This document shows, one piece after another, positions 13,810-17,160 of a stretch of DNA of 17,160 nt. A program made the position numbers and the translations under genes. The stretch lies in NCBI GenBank assembly GCA_002421915.1, contig DISA01000008.1:1-17160 (forward strand). The letters run 5' to 3'. Position 1 is the stretch's first letter. Every line of letters begins with the position of its first letter. Origin of the DNA: Gallionellaceae bacterium UBA6222. Lineage in GTDB: Bacteria > Pseudomonadota > Gammaproteobacteria > Burkholderiales > Gallionellaceae. Below the pieces are notes generated by a model. It searched no databases, was not told the DNA's origin, and saw nothing but the letters and a program-made list of their open reading frames with translations.

Positions 13810-15033
13810 ATGCGTATCAGTACCGCCACGCTGTTTAGCGAAAGTGTCACCACGATGAACCAGTTGCAGGTGAATCTGGCCAAGACGCAATCACAGATTT
13901 CCACCGGACGCCGCATCGTCAATCCGGCAGACGATCCTGCGGCCGCTGCACGCGCAACTGAACTGAATCAGGCGGACGCGGCGAACACGCAGTACGCGGC
14001 CAACCGCACTGCCGTAACCAATACCCTGTCCCTTGGCGAGAGCATCCTCGGCAGCGTGACTTTGTTGTTGCAGGACGTGAAGACCATGACCGTACAGGCC
14101 GGCAATCCCGGTCTCAATCAGAGTGACCTGCGCGGTATTGCCGCCGATTTGGATGGCAGATTGCAGGAACTGATCGGCTTGGCGAACAGCACTGATGGCG
14201 CAGGCAACTACCTGTTCTCCGGCGCACAGGGCAAGATTCAACCCTTTGTCGCCGGCAGCGGCGGCGTGGCCTATCAGGGCGATGATGTGCAGCGCCTGAT
14301 TCAGGCCGCTCCCTCGCGCCAGATCGCCAGCACCGATTCTGGCGCGGATATCTTCATGCGCATCAAGAACGGCAATGGCACCTTTCAGTCGGTAGCCAAC
14401 ACTGCCAACACAGGGAGCGGCATCATCAGTCAGGGGCGTGTGCCGGATGCAACGCAATATTCCGCCAATAGCTACCGGGTGACATTCAATGTGGTGGCGG
14501 GCGTGACCACTTATGATGTGGCCGATGTAACCAGTGGTGTACCGGTAGCGGTGTCGAGCGGGCAACCCTACGTCAGCGGTCAGGCGATCAGCTTCAACGG
14601 CATCCAGTTCGAGATTCAGGGGGCTCCCGCCGATCTGGACACCTTCGACATCAGCCCCAGCAGCAACCAGAGCATGTTCAGTACCTTGACCGACCTGATT
14701 GCCACCCTGAATACCGCACCCGCAGCCGGGGATGCGGTGGCGACTGCCGCCTTCCAGCAAGGACTGCAACAGTCCCTGGGCAAACTCGACCATGATCTGG
14801 ATAATGTGCTGAGTGTGCGTGCCACGGTGGGGGGGCGTTTGCGCGAGCTGGACTCCCTGCAAAGCACCGGTGAAGACCTCGGTTTGCAGTACAAGCAAAC
14901 CCTGTCCAAGATCCAGGATACCGATTACCTGCAGGCCATCAGCCAACTCAACCAGCAACAACTCACTTTGCAGGCGGCGCAACAATCTTTCGCAAAGATT
15001 TCACAATTGTCGCTGTTCGACTTCCTGCGCTGA
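13810..15033 (+). CDS. flgL: FlgL, hook-filament junction protein 2
   Basis: FlgL is the second junction layer, onto which flagellin polymerises. The flagellin-like N-terminus is visible: MRISTATLFSESVTTMNQLQ (1-20), then QISTGRRIVNPADDPAAAAR (29-48). The coiled-coil segments continue with YLFSGAQGKIQPF (134-146). The C-terminal helix contains TDYLQAISQLNQQQLTLQAA (371-390) and QSFAKISQLSLFDFLR. At 407 residues it exceeds the roughly 317 of E. coli. The extra part, about 219-286, is a beta module with VSGQAISFNGIQFEIQGAP (255-273) that matches one in FlgK. GGAGG overlapping the flgK end serves as the ribosome binding site. It is the last gene of the flagellar cluster, and no T-rich terminator is visible after it. 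Confidence 0.96.
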   Translation: MRISTATLFSESVTTMNQLQVNLAKTQSQISTGRRIVNPADDPAAAARATELNQADAANTQYAANRTAVTNTLSLGESILGSVTLLLQDVKTMTVQAGNPGLNQSDLRGIAADLDGRLQELIGLANSTDGAGNYLFSGAQGKIQPFVAGSGGVAYQGDDVQRLIQAAPSRQIASTDSGADIFMRIKNGNGTFQSVANTANTGSGIISQGRVPDATQYSANSYRVTFNVVAGVTTYDVADVTSGVPVAVSSGQPYVSGQAISFNGIQFEIQGAPADLDTFDISPSSNQSMFSTLTDLIATLNTAPAAGDAVATAAFQQGLQQSLGKLDHDLDNVLSVRATVGGRLRELDSLQSTGEDLGLQYKQTLSKIQDTDYLQAISQLNQQQLTLQAAQQSFAKISQLSLFDFLR

Positions 15034-15184
15034 TCCGCCCAAGAACTAGGTAGGGCTTATTTCAACACTGACGAGGTTGATTAAGGTGTCAAGTTAAGTT
15101 TTCGATCCTGCCCTGCCAACCACCCCTCCAGCCTCGCTAAACCTCCAACGTAAAACATGGCGTAGCCGATATTGCCATCTGAAG
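15034..15184. other. Spacer after flgL, no gene seen
   Basis: No open frame with coding character is seen on either strand. GGTAGGGC (15050-15057) could pair imperfectly with GCCCTGCC, but the loop is more than 50 bases long, so I do not call it a terminator. Confidence 0.4.
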
Positions 15185-15200
15185 GTGGCGAATTCGCCAC
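15185..15200. repeat. Perfect 16-bp palindrome upstream of yefM
   Basis: GTGGCGAATTCGCCAC is a perfect 16-bp palindrome whose centre is GAATTC. Two more GAATTC sites follow at 15206-15211 and 15218-15223. It lies 16 bp before the -35 box of the yefM promoter and could be an additional regulator site. Confidence 0.6.
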
Positions 15201-15215
15201 AATTGGAATTCAGTG

Positions 15216-15244
15216 TTGAATTCACCGGTTAGTTGTACTATTAT
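15216..15244 (+). promoter_or_regulatory. Sigma-70 promoter for yefM-yoeB
   Basis: TTGAAT (15216-15221), a 17-bp spacer, and TATTAT (15239-15244) make a good sigma-70-type promoter. The -10 box fills the central loop of the inverted-repeat operator, so binding of the repressor would cover it. The start codon is 25 bp downstream of the -10 box. Confidence 0.72.
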
Positions 15245-15256
15245 TTGTACAACTAA
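15229..15256. promoter_or_regulatory. Inverted-repeat operator of the yefM-yoeB operon
   Basis: TTAGTTGTAC (15229-15238) and GTACAACTAA (15247-15256) are perfect 10-bp arms around 8 bp. The right arm with its flank contains TGTACA, the core reported for YefM binding in E. coli; the left arm has TGTACT. The position over the promoter fits autorepression by YefM and the YefM-YoeB complex. Confidence 0.78.
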
Positions 15257-15269
15257 AGAGGGGATAAAT

Positions 15270-15530
15270 ATGGAAGCCATTACATACAGCCACACCCGCC
15301 AGCATCTGGCGGAGATTATGAACAAAGTTGCGGAAGACCGTGCTCCGGTGCTGATCACCCGTCAGGCGGGCAACCCTGTCGTGATGATGTCGCTGCAAGA
15401 CTTCAATGCACTGGAGGAGACAGCCTATCTGATGCGCAGCCCGAAGAATGCGAAGCGACTCATGGAATCAATCGAACAGTTGGCCGCGCAAGGCGGACAG
15501 CAAAGAGAGCTGTTGCCCGATGCCGATTAA
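15270..15530 (+). CDS. yefM: YefM-type antitoxin (Phd/YefM family)
   Basis: This 86-residue antitoxin neutralises the YoeB-type RNase encoded next to it and represses the operon. The N-terminal Phd/YefM DNA-binding fold is visible: MEAITYSHTRQHLAEIMNKV (1-20), then PVLITRQAGNPVVMMSLQDF (26-45). The C-terminal acidic, flexible tail after about residue 60 is the expected toxin-wrapping part. I start it at ATG 15270, which has GAGGGG about 7 bases upstream and lies just after the operator. A GTG 57 bases further upstream in the same frame would begin before the promoter -35 box and is rejected. The gene overlaps the toxin gene by 11 bases. Promoter and operator directly upstream predict tight autoregulation. 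Confidence 0.93.
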   Translation: MEAITYSHTRQHLAEIMNKVAEDRAPVLITRQAGNPVVMMSLQDFNALEETAYLMRSPKNAKRLMESIEQLAAQGGQQRELLPDAD

Positions 15531-15774
15531 GTTCTCCGATCAAGCTTGGGAAGATTACCTGTTCTGGCAGACGAAGGATCGCGCCACACTCAAGCGCATC
15601 AACACGCTTTTGCGAGACATCCGGCGTTCCCCGTTCGAGGGCATCGGCAAGCCGGAATCGCTCAAGCATAACCTTGCGGGTTTTTGGTCCCGGCGCATCG
15701 ACGAAGAGCATCGGCTGGTTTACGCAGTTCAAGACGACACCATCCTGGTTGCCCAGTGTCGTTACCATTATTGA
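15520..15774 (+). CDS. yoeB: YoeB-type ribosome-dependent mRNA endoribonuclease toxin
   Basis: YoeB binds the ribosomal A site and cleaves mRNA, which stops translation when the antitoxin is degraded. The 84-residue protein has the exact family length, and the residues known to matter in E. coli YoeB are at identical positions: Glu46 (GKPESLK), Arg65 (EEHRLVY), His83 and Tyr84 at the C-terminus (CRYHY). The block NLAGFWSRRIDEEHRLVYAV (51-70) is diagnostic. The toxin therefore looks intact. ATG 15520 gives MPIKFSDQAWEDY, the normal family start, with an 11-base overlap with yefM that suggests coupled translation. It sits outside the flagellar operon and is probably an accessory stability or stress module. 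Confidence 0.95.
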   Translation: MPIKFSDQAWEDYLFWQTKDRATLKRINTLLRDIRRSPFEGIGKPESLKHNLAGFWSRRIDEEHRLVYAVQDDTILVAQCRYHY

Positions 15775-15940
15775 GATTCAGCCGTTTCCTTGAAATCCAG
15801 CACGTTGATCAAATTGCGCCTCACGCCCTCTCGATTGATGGGCAAATCTATTCCAAAATGATCTACTCGGGAATTCAATTCAGCCCAGTCATGATCTGTT
15901 GATTTTCAAGTATCGTCGGTTCATACTCTGAACGCCGCAT
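15768..15940 (-). pseudogene. Possible frameshifted remnant of a small gene
   Basis: I do not recognise this protein. On the minus strand, ATG 15940 opens a 21-codon frame with MRRSEYEPTILENQQI. Near 15894 the adjacent frame takes over with HDWAELNSRVDHFGIDLPIN and then NLINVLDFKETAESQ before a TAA at 15768-15770. Each part looks more protein-like than random sequence, and joined they would give a protein of about 57 residues. One missing base would explain the break. The 3' end overlaps the yoeB stop region by 7 bp in the opposite direction. It could instead be chance. Confidence 0.35.
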
Positions 15941-16178
15941 TCGAGATTTAGGCTATTGGTGGTGTTGAAAGAGGAACATTTTAAGGCGCTCAATCTTGCC
16001 AGCCTGGCTGAAGCTGAAGTCTCACCCGGGCCAAAACCTTCCGAATTGGTTCAGATCAAGCTACAACAAAGCGGGCAAGCCAGGCATGATGCAAAACCTT
16101 GCAGGAAGTCGTGGCCGTATGGTTATCTTTACCCTTCAGGATGGGTAGCATAAATTTCCCCAACCCGACAATAAAATT
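15775..16178. other. 404-bp stretch with no intact gene; coding debris suspected
   Basis: The left part holds the frameshifted minus-strand remnant described separately. The right part (about 15956-16153) has two overlapping open plus-strand frames: one reads VLKEEHFKALNLASLAEAEV near its start, the other (15969-16148, no start codon) ends KPGMMQNLAGSRGRMVIFTL then QDG. Neither is recognised and neither has a convincing start and ribosome binding site together. Base composition is more AT-rich than the flagellar genes. No clear FNR box or strong promoter for the next gene was found; TTGATCAA at 15807-15814 lacks the four-base spacer of an FNR site. Confidence 0.45.
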
Positions 16179-16958
16179 ATGACGTATCAATCTGTTCAAG
16201 AGTCGAGCTACGCTGCGATAGCCTGTCAGGATTGCGGCCTTTACCAGCTTTGTTTACCTATGGGTTTGAACTGTGCGGATTCGGTACTGCTCGACCGTTA
16301 TGTGAAGAGGAAGCGCATAGTCAAGCGAGGTCAGGTGCTTTACCGTGTTGGCGAAGAATTTGCACACGCTTATGCCATCCGCAGCGGTTCGGTCAAAACT
16401 TGCATTTCAACAGACGACGGCCGCCTGCAAATTACAGGCTTCCACATCCCGGGAGAATTGCTTGGGCTGAACGCTGTAGATGAAAATCGTTACAACTGTG
16501 AGGCAGTGGCACTGGAAACTACCTCGGTGTGCGAAATTTCGGCAAGTTGTTTCGAGGAGTTGGCGCGGCAAATTCCTTCGATGCATTATCAAATGCTCAG
16601 AATGATGAGCAGGGAAGTAAAGCACAATCAAAAGTTGATGCTACTACTCGGAAAAAAGAATGCCGAAGAGCGTCTGGCAACTTATTTGCTGAACCTGTCA
16701 CGGCGTTTTGCCATGCGTAATTTCTCTTCAACCCAGTTCAATTTAAGTATGTCGCGCGGAGATATCGGAAATTATCTCGGTATCGCGGAGGAGACCGTCA
16801 GTCGTACCCTTACCCGCTTCCAGGAAGAGGGTATGATCATCTGCGAACGCAGACTGATTATTTTGAAAGATGTTAAGCGCTTGAGCGGTATTGCGCGTGA
16901 ATTTAATCCTGCTATTGCGCAGGTCATCCCTTTATTACGGCCAACGCCTCGCCTCTGA
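16179..16958 (+). CDS. fnr: FNR-type oxygen-responsive transcription regulator
   Basis: This 259-residue protein belongs to the CRP/FNR family, lineage FNR. The N-terminus carries Cys16-x2-Cys19-x5-Cys25, and Cys118 lies in SVCEIS, matching the position of E. coli FNR Cys122. These four would ligate an oxygen-labile [4Fe-4S] cluster. The sensor domain (about 35-145) has GEEFAHAYAIRSGSVKT and GFHIPGELLGLNAV. A dimerisation helix follows (about 132-160). The C-terminal helix-turn-helix has SRGDIGNYLGIAEETVSRTL (192-211), with Glu205, Ser208 and Arg209 matching the E-x2-S-R that reads TTGAT half-sites. Expected role is switching genes between micro-oxic or anaerobic and aerobic growth. The ATG has a weak ribosome binding site. 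A terminator follows 29 bp after the stop. Confidence 0.93.
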   Translation: MTYQSVQESSYAAIACQDCGLYQLCLPMGLNCADSVLLDRYVKRKRIVKRGQVLYRVGEEFAHAYAIRSGSVKTCISTDDGRLQITGFHIPGELLGLNAVDENRYNCEAVALETTSVCEISASCFEELARQIPSMHYQMLRMMSREVKHNQKLMLLLGKKNAEERLATYLLNLSRRFAMRNFSSTQFNLSMSRGDIGNYLGIAEETVSRTLTRFQEEGMIICERRLIILKDVKRLSGIAREFNPAIAQVIPLLRPTPRL

Positions 16959-16987
16959 TTTTCCTGAACGCGGTTTTGTAACGCCAG

Positions 16988-17024
16988 GTTGCGGTCATTC
17001 CATCCGCGACTTTCTTTTTTTCTT
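16988..17024 (+). terminator. Rho-independent terminator of fnr
   Basis: GTTGCGG (16988-16994) pairs with CCGCGAC (17004-17010) through seven pairs, one of them a T-G wobble, around a nine-base loop. The run TTTCTTTTTTTCTT follows directly. Position, 29 bp after the fnr stop, and orientation fit termination of fnr. Confidence 0.8.
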
Positions 17025-17043
17025 AAATCCGGCAGTTGAAGGT

Positions 17044-17099
17044 TTTTGCAGGAGTGCTCTGTGCGCGAGTATCCGTTCGCGTGCAGGGCTCCTGCAAAA
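17044..17099. repeat. Long imperfect hairpin, REP-like intergenic repeat
   Basis: TTTTGCAGGAG (17044-17054) and CTCCTGCAAAA (17089-17099) are perfect 11-bp arms. Inside them CTGTGCGCGA (17059-17068) pairs with TCGCGTGCAG (17077-17086) with two G-T wobbles, leaving a small internal loop and an 8-base apex. The stem totals about 21 pairs. GCAGGAG/CTCCTGC ends and intergenic position resemble REP-type elements; it also has T and A runs at its base that could serve as a bidirectional terminator. Confidence 0.72.
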
Positions 17100-17160
17100 G
17101 TCTCACTCACCCAGTAGATGTGCGGAAATAAGCCCTGAATCGACCCCGATTAACTAGACA

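Noticed and set aside
13891..14985. 364-codon minus-strand open frame opposite flgL
   Set aside because: Fully antisense to a clearly conserved gene, with a His/Gly/Ile-rich translation typical of a shadow in GC-rich DNA.
15807..15814. TTGATCAA as an FNR site
   Set aside because: The two half-sites are contiguous, while FNR needs a four-base spacer.
16891..17157. 88-codon plus-strand frame over the end of fnr
   Set aside because: It starts inside fnr in another frame and runs through the terminator and the hairpin repeat.
1..17160. CRISPR array, tRNA or rRNA genes, prophage
   Set aside because: No regularly spaced direct repeats, tRNA-like cloverleaf or ribosomal RNA segments were noticed, and apart from the FlgE module nothing phage-like was seen.

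Overview
The window reads as a betaproteobacterial chromosome segment. The gene order, FlgA/FlgM/FlgN style, GC-rich codon use and FNR type would suit the Nitrosomonadales/Gallionellaceae area, but no marker gene fixes the taxon, so this is an inference. The core is a complete flagellar rod-hook-junction locus: flgA-flgM-flgN on the minus strand (about 4399 to 2826), divergent from flgB-C-D-E-F-G-H-I-J-K-L on the plus strand (4527 to 15033).

Left flank (1-2816): an intact 1171-bp IS5-family element (5-1175) lies between two CTAA target duplications. It is followed by an unrecognised 389-codon gene and a small MazG-like nucleotide pyrophosphohydrolase gene that converges on flgN.

Flagellar core: FlgB, C, F and G form the rod, FlgJ caps the rod and digests peptidoglycan, FlgH and FlgI form the L and P rings, FlgA chaperones P-ring assembly, FlgD caps and FlgE builds the hook, and FlgK and FlgL join hook to filament. 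FlgN is the FlgK/L chaperone and FlgM the anti-sigma-28 factor. Two near-consensus sigma-28 (FliA) promoters are visible, one before flgM and one before flgK, each with exact 11-bp spacing. The flgK promoter starts on the flgJ stop codon. This predicts that flgMN and flgKL get an extra late pulse of transcription once FlgM is exported. Hairpin-forming GC-rich repeats sit in the flgB-flgC and flgG-flgH gaps.

Right flank (15034-17160): a YefM-YoeB toxin-antitoxin pair has a readable promoter lying inside a 10-bp-arm inverted-repeat operator. A roughly 400-bp stretch of apparently degraded coding sequence follows. Then comes an FNR-type regulator with all four predicted iron-sulfur ligands, followed by an intrinsic terminator and a long REP-like hairpin.

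Most of the window is a well-known system. The less explained parts are the 389-aa protein, extra modules in FlgE, FlgK and FlgL, the palindromes upstream of yefM, and the coding debris between yoeB and fnr.
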